Both the position numbers and the translations under genes were made by a program. The notes under the pieces were generated by a model. That model was not told where the DNA came from, did no database searches, and saw nothing but the letters and a program-made list of their open reading frames with translations. Positions 54,376 to 63,232 of a DNA stretch of 64,000 bases are shown piece after piece (position 1 is the first letter of the stretch; each line of letters starts with the position of its first letter). Origin of the DNA: Methylobacterium sp. WL1 (GTDB taxonomy: Bacteria > Pseudomonadota > Alphaproteobacteria > Rhizobiales > Beijerinckiaceae); contig NZ_CP042823.1 of the NCBI RefSeq assembly GCF_008000895.1, positions 2,880,001 through 2,944,000 on the forward strand, given 5' to 3'.

Positions 54376-54711
54376 ATGCGCCTCAAGCATCTGGCCGCAC
54401 TCGCCGTGCTGCTCGCGCCGTGCTCCGCCCTGGCGCAGGGCACGCCGCGTTCGATCGGGGAGTGCGAGCGGCTGAAGAACGATCTGGCCTACAACCAGTG
54501 CCTGGCGATGTTCGGCCCGGCCGCCAAGAACGTGGCGGGCGGCTACGCCTCGGCCGACGCGGCCGCCGCCCCGGCCCTGGCCGAGGCGCTGCCCCAGGCG
54601 GACGAGGCCGTCGAGGCGGCGGCCGGCCGCCGCGGCCGGTACCGCTCGCGGCGGGGCGGCCGGCAATACGCCTCGTTCTCGACCGGCTACCGGCATCGCC
54701 GCCGGCGCTGA
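54376..54711 (+). CDS. Exported hypothetical protein with basic tail (111 aa)
   Basis: It has a signal peptide (MRLKHLAALAVLLAPCSALA, cleaved near ALA-QG), a central block GECERLKNDLAYNQCLAMFG with two cysteines likely forming a disulfide, an Ala-rich linker and a strongly basic C terminus (RRGRYRSRRGGRQ...). No known domain. Probably periplasmic; the basic tail may bind anionic envelope polymers or nucleic acid (inference). Confidence 0.65.
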   Translation: MRLKHLAALAVLLAPCSALAQGTPRSIGECERLKNDLAYNQCLAMFGPAAKNVAGGYASADAAAAPALAEALPQADEAVEAAAGRRGRYRSRRGGRQYASFSTGYRHRRRR

Positions 54712-54760
54712 GGACTTTCAAGCAGCGATGCCGGCGCCGATCCCCACCCCTACGATGCCG

Positions 54761-55018
54761 ATGTCGTCGTGGAGGGTCGGATGGCGGGAAATCCAGTTGC
54801 GGGCCGCCAAGGCGACGCTCTCGGCCGTCATCGACAAGGCCCGGCAGGGCCAACCCTCCGTCATCACACGCCATGGCCGGCCCGAGGCCGTGCTGCTCAG
54901 CTTCGAAGAGTGGCAACGGCTGCAGGTCCCATCCTTCGGCCGGCTCCTGATGGCCGCGCCTCTCGAAACGGAGGATCTTCCGCCGCGATCCGGTGCGCTG
55001 AGACGCATCGATCTCTGA
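54761..55018 (+). CDS. Phd/YefM-type antitoxin with displaced start
   Basis: The product contains REIQLRAAKATLSAVIDKAR, GQPSVITRHGRPEAVLLSFE and EWQRLQ, the compact Phd fold that binds a partner toxin and the operator. The usual start (MREIQLR) is disturbed: an ATG with a perfect GGAGGG site at 54781 is one base out of frame (ATG-G-CGG). In-frame starts exist only upstream (54761, 54755, 54728) without clear ribosome sites. Expression may therefore be weak. The partner vapC-like gene directly downstream is broken. Confidence 0.6.
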   Translation: MSSWRVGWREIQLRAAKATLSAVIDKARQGQPSVITRHGRPEAVLLSFEEWQRLQVPSFGRLLMAAPLETEDLPPRSGALRRIDL

Positions 55019-55469
55019 CGCCTGCGTCCCTCGTCGATACCAATGTCCTTTCGGCGGCCGCACCGACCAGGGCGATCCCGGCCGACGAGCTGATCGCCTG
55101 AATGCACCGAAACCGCGCCGGCCCGCATCGTACGGTGATCACCATCGCCGAGATCGGGGACGGTATCGCCAAATGCCGCCGGGATGGCGCGTCTCGCAAG
55201 GCGGCGCGTCTGTCGGATTGGCTGGAGACGCTGCTGCACCTCTACAGCGCTCAGATTCTGCCGATCGATCTCGAGATCGCCCGGTGTATCGGCCGCCTGT
55301 CCGACGCGGCCAGGCGAGAGGGCCATGCCCCGGCCTGGCGGACCTCGCCATCGGCGCGACGGCGCTGTGTCGCGGCTGGACGATACTGACCCGTAACGTC
55401 CGTCACTTCCGGCCGCTTGGCTTGGCGGCGCACGATCCGCACGACACGTTACCGGCCGATATCGCGTGA
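55015..55469 (+). pseudogene. Broken VapC-like PIN-domain toxin gene
   Basis: The PIN-domain pieces are visible in order: SLVDTNVLSA (first catalytic Asp), VITIAEIGDGIAKCR (Glu), LPIDLEIARCIGRLSDAAR, and GLADLAIGATALCRGWTILT RNVRHF (late Asp and Asn). They are separated by a TGA at 55099-55101, where a Trp codon is expected, and by a frameshift near 55330. The start is CTG rather than ATG or GTG. This is a decayed endoribonuclease toxin gene overlapping the end of the Phd-type antitoxin gene. Confidence 0.8.
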
Positions 55470-55478
55470 GCGATCCGG

Positions 55479-56540
55479 TCAGGCGACGTTGAGGCGCCGC
55501 CCGCGGTTCCAGGCCAGGAACGGGACGCCGGACAGCAATCCCGCCAGCGCCGCCCGCGACTGGTGGCAGCCGTTGATCGAGACCCGCGGCAGGGCGCGCA
55601 GATGCCCGGCATGGTCGGCGAACAGGTGGCCGGGTCTCGTCGTCACCGCGGTGGCGAAACCCTGATCCGCGGCGAGGGCGAATTCCCTCGGGCCGGCCGA
55701 GGTCGGGTCGCCGACCGGGTAGGACAGATGCCGGATCGCGCGGCCGAGCTCGGCCTCGATCCGGGCGCGGCTCTCGGCGATCTCCCGGGCGACGGTCGCC
55801 GTATCGTGCTTGGCGAGCATCGGGTGGCTGACCGTGTGCGCCCCGAACGTCACCGCCGGGTCGCGGCCCAGCGCTCGCAATTCATCCCAGGACAGACACA
55901 GCTCGGGTGCGATCCCCCCCGGCGCGAGGTCGGCCTGCCGGCAAAGGTCGGCGATCCGGTCGAGGAGCGCGGTCTCGCTGCCGCGGCGCAGGTCGCGGTA
56001 GAGCGCCTCGAAGGCCAGCGCCTTCTCTTGCGGGCTGCGGGCCGGCAGATCGAGGCTGCGCCCATGGATGTCGATCCGCACCCGGTCGAGCCGCGCGATC
56101 GCCCGCTCCAGCTCGATCCACCACAGGCGCCCGCGCTGGTCGGCGAAGCCGCTCGCCACGAACAGGGTCCAGGGGGCGCCGTGCCGTTCCAGCACCGGGC
56201 GGGCGTGCTCGACGTTGTCGCGGTAACCGTCGTCGAAGGTCAGGACCGCGAAGGGCGGGCCGTAATCCCGGGCGGCTAGCCGGTCCGGGACCGCATCGAG
56301 CCCGATGATGTCGAAGCCGCGCGCGTCGAGTTCGCGCAAGGTGAGATCCAGGAAATCCGGCGTGATGCTGAGCAGCCGGTTCGGCGCGAAGGCCGGCACC
56401 GGATCCGGGCTGACGTGGTGGAAGGTCAGGATCACCCCGAGGCCGCGGGCGGCCGGAGCCAGCCAGCGATCGGCGCCGAACGCCTGGATCGCGCGGAAGC
56501 CGGACGCGAACACCCGATGCTTGGCACGCGACGAGATCAT
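55479..56540 (-). CDS. Polysaccharide deacetylase family protein (CE4)
   Basis: The 353-aa protein has the NodB-like motifs: VILTFHHVSP early on, FAVLTFDDGYRDNVEHA with the catalytic and metal-binding Asp residues (near residue 100), FGAHTVSHPML with the metal His pair, and LSYPVGDP. These enzymes remove acetyl groups from N-acetylated sugars. No signal peptide is evident, so it may act on cytoplasmic lipid-linked intermediates. It closes the exopolysaccharide region and probably modifies that polymer. Upstream lie about 600 bp without a gene. Confidence 0.87.
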   Translation of the reverse strand: MISSRAKHRVFASGFRAIQAFGADRWLAPAARGLGVILTFHHVSPDPVPAFAPNRLLSITPDFLDLTLRELDARGFDIIGLDAVPDRLAARDYGPPFAVLTFDDGYRDNVEHARPVLERHGAPWTLFVASGFADQRGRLWWIELERAIARLDRVRIDIHGRSLDLPARSPQEKALAFEALYRDLRRGSETALLDRIADLCRQADLAPGGIAPELCLSWDELRALGRDPAVTFGAHTVSHPMLAKHDTATVAREIAESRARIEAELGRAIRHLSYPVGDPTSAGPREFALAADQGFATAVTTRPGHLFADHAGHLRALPRVSINGCHQSRAALAGLLSGVPFLAWNRGRRLNVA

Positions 56541-56849
56541 GACGTGGCCCCTCTCGGGCTACCGAGCCCGGGCGGACCAGCCATCGCGCGACGCGGTAAA
56601 GAAACCGGAACGCCGCGCCATACCGAACGCCGTGTGCGATCTAAATTTTTCCGCGACCGAGGATTTGATCAGCGCGCGACGGACCCCAGCGCCCGAGCGG
56701 CGTCGTGAGAGGCTCCGTGCAGGGATGCAGCGTATGCCCCCTCGGCCGAGCGGGCTCTGAGTTCCCGGTTTGAATGACGATCTCTGCTCAGAGCTGACAG
56801 TTCGGTCTTCCTGTCGATAGGAGCTGATCGATCGAGCCGTACGCCCACA

Positions 56850-56963
56850 TCCCGGAGCCGCGCAGCGGAGCCCGGGATCCAGAGCCATCGCTGCGTCAAG
56901 TTTTTGCACCGACAGCGGTTCTGGGTTCCGGGCTCGCCTACGGCGCCCCGTAATGACGCCGCA
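56850..56963. repeat. Dispersed palindromic repeat, copy 2 (inverted)
   Basis: Its reverse complement matches copy 1 (48,793-48,914) closely in both arms: GGCGAGCCCGGAACCC and CTGGATCCCGGGCTCCGC occur in both, while the centres differ in sequence and slightly in length. The element lies in the 609-bp gene-free gap 56,541-57,149, in which I see nothing else. Confidence 0.75.
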
Positions 56964-57149
56964 GGTTATCGGTACGGGGGATCGCGCCTCAGACGATGGG
57001 TCCGAACGGATATCGCCCCTCCTTGAAGGTGCCCGTCCGACGGCGGCAAGCCGCCAGGACTGGACGGTCAAAGCCTCGGCAACATGAAGGCATCCGAGGA
57101 GTCGGTCGGGGTGAGATGACCCGACCAGCCGTCATGCATCCCAAAAACC

Positions 57150-57503
57150 CTACGGGAGGGCGCCGGCCTTTTCCTTGGCCTGCATGATCGTGTTGCGGCA
57201 GGCCTCGGCGTTGCCGGCCTTGTCCTCGGCGGCGGCCTTGGCGACGAGCTTCTTCGCCTCCTCGACCCCGGCGGCGGTCGGCTTAACGGCGGCGTCGCCC
57301 TTGGTGAGAGCCGGCGGGGTCGCGAGCGCCTTATCGGAATGCGACGAGGTCGTGCCACCGGGCGGGGTCGTGCCGGTCACAGCGGCGGCGCCCGCGCTGT
57401 CGAGGCGCTTCTGCAGCGTGGAGACCTCGTCGGCGCACGGGGTCGCCCAGGCCGGCGTGGCGGCCGCAAGGGCCAGGGCTGCGAAGGCGAATCTCATCAT
57501 CAT
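57150..57503 (-). CDS. Small exported protein next to lutH
   Basis: The 117-aa protein has a signal peptide (MRFAFAALALAAATPAWATP) and a mature part with two cysteines (CADEVSTLQKRL and NAEACRNTIMQAK), a Thr/Ser/Gly-rich middle and an Ala/Lys-rich helix. In Methylorubrum extorquens the gene after lutH encodes the lanthanide-binding lanmodulin; this protein has no EF-hand loops and is not lanmodulin. Its helical Cys-x-helix design resembles a family of small periplasmic proteins common in Methylobacterium. It may share the lut transcript. Confidence 0.7.
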   Translation of the reverse strand: MMMRFAFAALALAAATPAWATPCADEVSTLQKRLDSAGAAAVTGTTPPGGTTSSHSDKALATPPALTKGDAAVKPTAAGVEEAKKLVAKAAAEDKAGNAEACRNTIMQAKEKAGALP

Positions 57504-57664
57504 CGAGGCGTTTCTCCAAATCGTGCGCCGGCTCTGAGGCGGCCAGCCGGATCGAGGGCCGGCCGCCGCGTCTGGCGCTCCCGAATGAGACGCGGGGCGC
57601 CGGGGCCCGTTCCTGAGACGTGAGGCCGCACGGCAGGCGCCGGCGGCGAGGCCGGAAAACGCGA

Positions 57665-57727
57665 AGGGCGCCCCGCCCGGTCTGGAGACCGCGCGGAGCG
57701 CCCTGCCCCGACGCCTTCTGGGCGTCG
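57665..57727 (-). terminator. Hairpins after lutH
   Basis: Two stems follow the lutH stop on the minus strand: CGACGCC/GGCGTCG (57709-57727, 5-nt loop) and AGGGCGC/GCGCCCT (57665-57704) enclosing an inner GGTCT/AGACC. No T run follows, so termination may be partial, with the small exported gene downstream. Confidence 0.45.
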
Positions 57728-57772
57728 AGATTTCCTGGTGTCAGGACTTCATGGTTTCGGGACTTGCCAGCT

Positions 57773-60346
57773 TCAGTACTTCCGAATGATCGGCTCGGCC
57801 GACATCGGCACCGGGTCGGCGCCGAAGGCGTAGCGGATGCCGCCGTAGATCGAGAGCGGCTGCGACAGGGTCGTGGTCCGCGGGTCGCTGATCCGCAGGT
57901 TGCCGGCCACCGCGCCCGGCTCGGCGAAGGTGCCGAACGTCGCGTAGCGGTTGTTGGTCAGGTTGGTGACCAGGCCGAACAGCTCGAGGTTCTTGGTGAC
58001 CTGGTACTTCGTCTGGAAGTTGAGGACGTAGTAGGGCGGCAGCTTGCGGTTCAGGTTCGACTCGTCGCCGCGGAAGTAGGACGCCGAGAAGGCCTGGAGG
58101 TAGACGCCGAACTGCCAGTTCGGGGTGACGAAGTAGTCGAAGCCGGCCTTGAACTGGTGGGTCGGCACCAGCGGCACGACGTTGCCCTTGCGGACATTGA
58201 TCGCGCCGTCATCCGCGAGCGGATTGTTGGGCGAGGACAGGGTGCCGTTGAACTGGAAGGTGGCGTCGATCAGGGCGTAGTTGGCGTAGACCCGCAGGTA
58301 GTCGGCCGTGTACTCGCTGCCGACCTCGATGCCCTGACGCTGGGTCGAGGGCACGTTCACGAAGTAGGCGCGGGCGGTGTTGCCGGGGGTGGCGAGCGAC
58401 AGGATGTCGTTCGACAGGTCGGTGCGGAAGGCGCCGATCTTGTAGCTGATGATGCCGCCGTCATAGGTGTTCGGCAGCGCACCGCGGAAGCCGACCTCGT
58501 AGGTCCGCCCGGTGACCTGCTTGAGCGGCGGATCGGCCACCAGCGAGTTCGGCAGCAGGCACGGCCGATCCGGGTTGGAGCAGGCCAGCTCCAGCGGCGT
58601 CGGCGCGCGGTTCGACTCCGAGTAGCTGCCGTAGAGGTTCAGCGCGTCGGTGAAGCGGTAGGTCAGGCCGGCGACCGGGTTGATCTTGTTGTAGTAATGG
58701 GTGCCGGTCACGTCCGGCGAGAAGCCCGTGAGATCCTCGCTCTGGATGCGGGCGAAGTTGAGCCGCGCGCCCGCCGTGAGCGACAGCCGGTCGGTCACGT
58801 CCAGGGTGTCGAGGGTGTAGAGGCCCATGTAGAGGTTCGAGCCGTTGACCGAGCTCGGCGCGATGCCGAGGGCGCCCGCGGTGCGGAGCTGCGGCGTGCC
58901 GAGGCCTGGGATGTTGCCGTAGTAGGGGTTGTTCGGATCCGTGGTGATCGACAGGTTCGGGTTGATCACGCCGAGGGTGCTGGACGACTTGAACGAGTAG
59001 TTGGCCGCATCGATGCTGCCGCCGACCAGGAAGGTGTTGGGCAGGCCGAACACCCGGTCGCGGTTGGCCGCTTGGAGCGAGCCGCCGAAGCCCGTGGCCT
59101 CCGTCTTGGTCACGTCGAGGGTGCCGTACGGGATGCCGGACCGGAACGGAACGCGCTGGTTCTGCTGGCCGAGGATCAGGAACTGGTTGCGGAAGGCGAG
59201 CTGCGACTGGCCGGCGCCCTGGCTGAAGCCGTCATCCTCGAAGCAGAGGTTGCCGCGGAAGCTGGAGCGGGTGCTGCAGTTCTCGAAGTTGCCGTCGTTG
59301 CCGTCGACGTAGGTCTGGCTGAAGCGGCGGAAGTAGGCGTTGCCGGCCAGGTCCCAGGTGGGCGACACGTCGACCCGGCCGGTGAGCTGGATCGTGCCGA
59401 CCTCGGTGGTGGTGGTCTGCGGGTAGGTGAAGATCGACCGCGGGTCGCGGTGGCTGAAATCCACCGGCGTGGCGGCGGCGGCGCCGAAGAAGCTGCGGGC
59501 GGCGAGCCCGATCAGGTGGAACTCGGAATCCTGCGAGCGGTAGCCGATATCGCCGTAGAGCCGACCGATCGTGCTGGGGCTCTCGTAGCGCCATCCGCGG
59601 TCGTTCAGGCCGTCGCCGGTGAAGTAGACGCTCCACGGGCCCGAGACCTTGCCGTACTCGACGTAGCCGGCGGTGCGGGCGTCCGAGCCGCCGAACGCGG
59701 TGATCTCGGTACCCTGCCAGGTGAAGCCGTTCTTCATCTGGATGTTGACCGCGCCACCCAGTGCGTTGAGGCCGAAGACCGGGTTGCCGGTGACGACGTC
59801 GATGCGCTGGATCGCCTGCGGGGGGATCAGGTCGAAGTTGACCGTGTCGCCGAAGGCTTCGTTGATGCGCACGCCGTTCTGGTACACGGCGAGGCCCTGC
59901 GGCACGCCCTGGACCGGCGAGACGGTGAAGCCGCGATAGGTCACGTCGGGGCGGTTCGAATTGCCCTGCGAATCGGACAGGTTGAGACCGGGCGTGCGGC
60001 GGGCGAGCGTCGCCACGACGTTGTCGGTGCCCCGGTCGACCGTGATGTCGCTGGCCGTCACGGTCTCGACCGTGCTGGGGATCTTGTAGAGCGGCTGCTC
60101 GCTACCCCGGAGGCGGACCGGGCCGATCGGCGGCGGCGCCGAGCCGGCCGGCTCGAGCCCACCGGGACCGTTGAGGTTCTGCACGCGGCTCGAATTGCCG
60201 CCGCCCGAACCCACCGGCGAGGTCGAGACGACGCTGATCTCGCCCAGCGTCACGGCGTTCTGCGCCTGCGCGGCCGAGGGCAGCATCGCGCCACCCAGGA
60301 CCGACGCCGACGCGATCAGGCTGCTCCGAAGCCCCCTCAATGACAT
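57773..60346 (-). CDS. lutH: TonB-dependent receptor of the lanthanide-uptake cluster
   Basis: The 857-aa outer-membrane receptor has a signal peptide (residues 1-28), a plug domain (about 85-200: TVETVTASDITVDRGTDNVV, VYQNGVRINEAFGDTVNFDL, IDVVTGNPVFGLNALGGAVN) and a 22-strand barrel ending in GGIRYAFGADPVPM. There is no N-terminal STN signalling domain. Because it is flanked by the LutE/LutF/LutG-type genes in the order known from M. extorquens, it should import lanthanide chelates across the outer membrane for XoxF-type methanol dehydrogenases. The 256 bp upstream separate it from lutG and may hold its own promoter. Confidence 0.85.
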   Translation of the reverse strand: MSLRGLRSSLIASASVLGGAMLPSAAQAQNAVTLGEISVVSTSPVGSGGGNSSRVQNLNGPGGLEPAGSAPPPIGPVRLRGSEQPLYKIPSTVETVTASDITVDRGTDNVVATLARRTPGLNLSDSQGNSNRPDVTYRGFTVSPVQGVPQGLAVYQNGVRINEAFGDTVNFDLIPPQAIQRIDVVTGNPVFGLNALGGAVNIQMKNGFTWQGTEITAFGGSDARTAGYVEYGKVSGPWSVYFTGDGLNDRGWRYESPSTIGRLYGDIGYRSQDSEFHLIGLAARSFFGAAAATPVDFSHRDPRSIFTYPQTTTTEVGTIQLTGRVDVSPTWDLAGNAYFRRFSQTYVDGNDGNFENCSTRSSFRGNLCFEDDGFSQGAGQSQLAFRNQFLILGQQNQRVPFRSGIPYGTLDVTKTEATGFGGSLQAANRDRVFGLPNTFLVGGSIDAANYSFKSSSTLGVINPNLSITTDPNNPYYGNIPGLGTPQLRTAGALGIAPSSVNGSNLYMGLYTLDTLDVTDRLSLTAGARLNFARIQSEDLTGFSPDVTGTHYYNKINPVAGLTYRFTDALNLYGSYSESNRAPTPLELACSNPDRPCLLPNSLVADPPLKQVTGRTYEVGFRGALPNTYDGGIISYKIGAFRTDLSNDILSLATPGNTARAYFVNVPSTQRQGIEVGSEYTADYLRVYANYALIDATFQFNGTLSSPNNPLADDGAINVRKGNVVPLVPTHQFKAGFDYFVTPNWQFGVYLQAFSASYFRGDESNLNRKLPPYYVLNFQTKYQVTKNLELFGLVTNLTNNRYATFGTFAEPGAVAGNLRISDPRTTTLSQPLSIYGGIRYAFGADPVPMSAEPIIRKY

Positions 60347-60602
60347 CCCAAACCCCTTGCCGTGAACCCACGCTCGTTTCAGCCGAGCTTGGCGTCACTC
60401 TTGGCGGGTGAAGGAAAAGGACACAATTGATTGAAGACCACGCGTGCCGTGTTTCAGCAACCTTTTGGAAATACCGAACTCGAACGTCGGCCCACGTGGT
60501 TTGACAGCAACAGTTTCGATAACGATTTCAGCGACTTAGGGATCATCCGGCAACCCGAACGGGATCTTTAGGCAATGCCCTCATCCCGTCCGCGACCGCC
60601 CC

Positions 60603-61238
60603 TCAGAGCCGGGCCTGAATCAGGCGGGCGACCTCGCCGAGGCGCTGTTCCAGGAGCTGCGGAACCTCGCAGACGTAGGTGAGCGACTGGCTGCGCTCCT
60701 GGAAGATGCGGCGGTCCCAGGCGAACTTGGTCTCGATCTCGGACTGGTCCTTCGGCAACTCGGTGGCGTCCGTGGCGCTGGGCGCGTCCTTGGTCTGGCT
60801 GATCTTGTCGGCCTCGTCGCGGATCCGCTCGGCCATGCGCCGCTGCCCCTGCGCGTAGCGCGCGATGCCGCCCATGATCTTGTCCCGCTCGGCGTTGATG
60901 ACCTCGAACACCCCCGCGTAGACGTGGGTCAGGGACTTGGCCCTGGCGTCCTTGTCGGCGCCGAGCTTGCCCACGAACCCGTCGAGGAGCGGACCGACCT
61001 CGGACAGCTCGGTGCGCCGGGACGCGATCTTCTGCGCGAGCACTGCCGCGTCGTTGTCGCTGCCCCAATCCCCGGCCGCGGCGATGTCCGGCCCGGTCCA
61101 GAACTGGCCCGGGCTGAGGGTCGCGACCTTGCGCTGCACGCAGGGCCAATCCGGGTCCTGCCTCGGCTGCGCGAGCGCGGGGCCCGTCATCAGGGCGAGG
61201 CCGAGGGCCGGGGCGAGGAGGCGGGCGAGGCTATGCAT
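60603..61238 (-). CDS. lutG: Exported protein of the lanthanide-uptake cluster
   Basis: The 211-aa protein has a signal peptide (HSLARLLAPALGLALMTGPA, cleaved near LAQ-PR), a conserved DWPCVQRKVATLSPGQFWTG start of the mature part, a helical centre and a second cysteine in SLTYVCEVPQLLEQRLGEVA. No catalytic motif is visible. Its place between the permease and the TonB receptor equals that of lutG, an exported protein of unknown biochemical role in the lanthanide cluster. The start at 61238 gives a complete signal peptide. The symbol is assigned by gene order. Confidence 0.68.
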   Translation of the reverse strand: MHSLARLLAPALGLALMTGPALAQPRQDPDWPCVQRKVATLSPGQFWTGPDIAAAGDWGSDNDAAVLAQKIASRRTELSEVGPLLDGFVGKLGADKDARAKSLTHVYAGVFEVINAERDKIMGGIARYAQGQRRMAERIRDEADKISQTKDAPSATDATELPKDQSEIETKFAWDRRIFQERSQSLTYVCEVPQLLEQRLGEVARLIQARL

Positions 61239-61351
61239 CGGGCGGGTTCCGTCGGGGCGTGATCCGGAAGGTGGAATACGGTCTTCCAAAATCATCGTGC
61301 GGTCATAAGGAGATAGGGTCGCAGGCCGGGTACGCGATGCGGCGTGCGGCC

Positions 61352-62236
61352 CTAGGTGGCGTCGCCGGCCGGGCCGCCGCGCCGGGCCATGATGCCGCGA
61401 CCCGGATCGTAGGCGACGACCGCCATGCCGAAGAAGGCGAGGGTCACGCCGATCACGACCGCGCAGGCGACCGGCTCGAACTGGAGATAAAGGGCGAAGC
61501 GCACGAGCTGGACGGCGTGGCTGAACGGGTTCAACTCGCAGATCCAGTAGAGCGTTTCCGAGGATTCCCGGATCCGCCACAGGGGGTAGAGCGCCGAGGA
61601 GGCGAAGAACATCGGGAAGATCACGAAGTTCATCACGCTGGCGAAGTTCTCGAGCTGGCGGACGAGCGACGACAGGAACAGGCCGATCGCCCCCAGCATC
61701 AGTCCCGAGGCCAGGAAAGCCGGGAGCGCCGTCAGGTACCCGAGCGGCGGGATGTCGGTCTCCCAGAAATACGCCACCGCCAGGAACGCGTAGGCCTGCA
61801 CGATCGACACCGAGACGCCCGCGATCAGCTTGGCGAGCAGCAGCAGCCAGCGCGGATACGGCGATGTCAGCAGCACCTTCATGGATCCGACCTCGCGGTC
61901 GTAGACCATGGAGAGCGACGATTGCATGCCGTTGAACAGCTGGATCATTACGGCCAGCCCCGGCACCACGTAGACCTCGTAGAGCACGTAGGTCTGGTAG
62001 GGCGGCTCGATCGAGACCCCGAGGGTGTTGCGGAACCCCGCGGCGAAGATGAACAGCCACACCAGCGGCCTGACCAACGCCGAGAAGAACCGCTCCTTCT
62101 GATTGAAGAAGCGCAGCAACTCGCGCCGGACGATGCCGCCGAGGCAGATCAGGTAGCCGACCGCATCCAGCCGGCCCATGCGGGCGGTCTTTTGGGAGGG
62201 GGTCGCGGGGACGGCGTTGGCTAGGGGCGCCGTCAT
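61352..62236 (-). CDS. lutF: ABC transporter permease of the lanthanide-uptake cluster
   Basis: The 294-aa ABC-2-type permease has six transmembrane helices and the wording typical of the permease linked to PQQ-dependent dehydrogenase systems: GYLICLGGIVRRELLRFFNQ, ERFFSALVRPLVWLFIFAAG, LFNGMQSSLSMVYDREVGSM, LLTSPYPRWLLLLAKLIAG and NFVIFPMFFASSALYPLWRI. With LutE it should move lanthanide (complexes) across the inner membrane. The usual tight spacing to the ATPase gene has been enlarged to 255 bp by a palindromic repeat. An internal Met at residue 20 is an alternative start. Confidence 0.85.
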   Translation of the reverse strand: MTAPLANAVPATPSQKTARMGRLDAVGYLICLGGIVRRELLRFFNQKERFFSALVRPLVWLFIFAAGFRNTLGVSIEPPYQTYVLYEVYVVPGLAVMIQLFNGMQSSLSMVYDREVGSMKVLLTSPYPRWLLLLAKLIAGVSVSIVQAYAFLAVAYFWETDIPPLGYLTALPAFLASGLMLGAIGLFLSSLVRQLENFASVMNFVIFPMFFASSALYPLWRIRESSETLYWICELNPFSHAVQLVRFALYLQFEPVACAVVIGVTLAFFGMAVVAYDPGRGIMARRGGPAGDAT

Positions 62237-62303
62237 GTAAACTGACCCATGTCGAACGGCACGCCTTTGATTTCACAGCGAGAGCGAGGGCCTGAAACAC
62301 GCA

Positions 62304-62469
62304 CCTCCCCCTCCCCTCTGCGGGGAGGGTGGCCCCGAAGGGGCGGGAGAGGGCAGCGCGACGGTGCAGGATGTAGTTGGCGTCGCGACCCTTCCGGATA
62401 CGGCGCTCCCCTCTCCCGACCCGGCCTGACGGCCGGCCCACCCTCCCCCGCAGAGGGGGGAGGGAGAGC
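62304..62469. repeat. Palindromic repeat, copy A, between lutE and lutF
   Basis: The arms CTCCCCCTCCCCTCTGCGGG (near 62305) and its near-complement ending GCAGAGGGGGGAGGG (62450-62465) form an imperfect hairpin of about 165 bp. Inner parts CGGGAGAGGG and CCCTCTCCCG also pair. Copy B at 63,466-63,643 has the same arms and the same GACGGTG(A/C)AGGATG core start, in the same orientation. Confidence 0.75.
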
Positions 62470-62491
62470 GCGCGTATCGTCCGGTCGGCCA

Positions 62492-63232
62492 TCACGCCGC
62501 CGCCCTTCCCGGCTCCGCGACGAGGCGCCGGAACGCGTCGGCCAGGTTCTCGCCCGGCGCGCCGATATCCCAGGCCCGGCCCCGGGCGACGATCCGGCCG
62601 CGGTGCAGGACCACGGCCTCGTCCTCCGGAGAGATCTCCTCGAAGATGTGGGTCGCCCACAGGACCGACAGACCCTCCTCGCGCACCAGGGCGCGAACGA
62701 TGGCCACGATGTCGGCCCGGGATTCGAGATCGAGCCCGACGGTCGGCTCGTCGAGCAGGAGCAGGTCCGGCCGGTGAATCAGCGAGCGGGCGATCTCGAT
62801 CCGGCGCGACTGGCCGCCCGACAGCGTGCGGACCTTGTCGTGACGGCGGTCCGCCAGGCCGACCCGATCGAGCAACGCGCCGACGCGCAGCTTCCCGACC
62901 GTGCGAGTGATGCCGTGCAGGCTGGCGTGGTAGAGCAGGTTCTGCTCGACGGTGAGGTCGGTATCCAGCGTGCGCGCCTGGAACACCACGCCGAGCCGGG
63001 CCAGGGCCCGGGACGGCTCCCGGTCGAGCCCATGGCCGAAGATCGAGACCCGGCCGCTCTGGTTGTTGTAGAGCCGGGTGATCACCGAGAACAACGTGGT
63101 CTTGCCGGCGCCGTTCGGCCCCAGCAACGCCGCGAAGCGCCCGCGCTCCACCGTGATCGACACGTCGTCCAGCGCCGCGCGGGCCCCGAACCGGTGGCCG
63201 ACATGCTCGACCTGCAGCGCCGCCTCGCTCAT
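62492..63232 (-). CDS. lutE: ABC transporter ATPase of the lanthanide-uptake cluster
   Basis: The 246-aa ATPase has Walker A GPNGAGKTT, Q-loop VVFQARTLDTDLTV, signature LSGGQSRR, Walker B LLLLDEPTVGLD and H-loop WATHIFEEI. It matches the ATPase subgroup associated with PQQ-dependent alcohol dehydrogenase clusters, to which LutE belongs. It would power LutF. Its ATG overlaps the stop of the upstream exported-protein gene (ATGA), showing operon structure; downstream, a palindromic repeat lies before lutF. Confidence 0.87.
   Translation of the reverse strand: MSEAALQVEHVGHRFGARAALDDVSITVERGRFAALLGPNGAGKTTLFSVITRLYNNQSGRVSIFGHGLDREPSRALARLGVVFQARTLDTDLTVEQNLLYHASLHGITRTVGKLRVGALLDRVGLADRRHDKVRTLSGGQSRRIEIARSLIHRPDLLLLDEPTVGLDLESRADIVAIVRALVREEGLSVLWATHIFEEISPEDEAVVLHRGRIVARGRAWDIGAPGENLADAFRRLVAEPGRAAA

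Noticed and set aside
57150..57503. Lanmodulin gene next to lutH
   Set aside because: The protein has no EF-hand loops (no DxDxDG-type segments), so the lanmodulin name is not supported despite its position.
57620..60343. A 907-codon open frame antisense to lutH
   Set aside because: It is Val/Asp/Arg/Gly-rich with no domain, as expected on the strand opposite a high-G+C gene; lutH itself has all TonB-receptor features.
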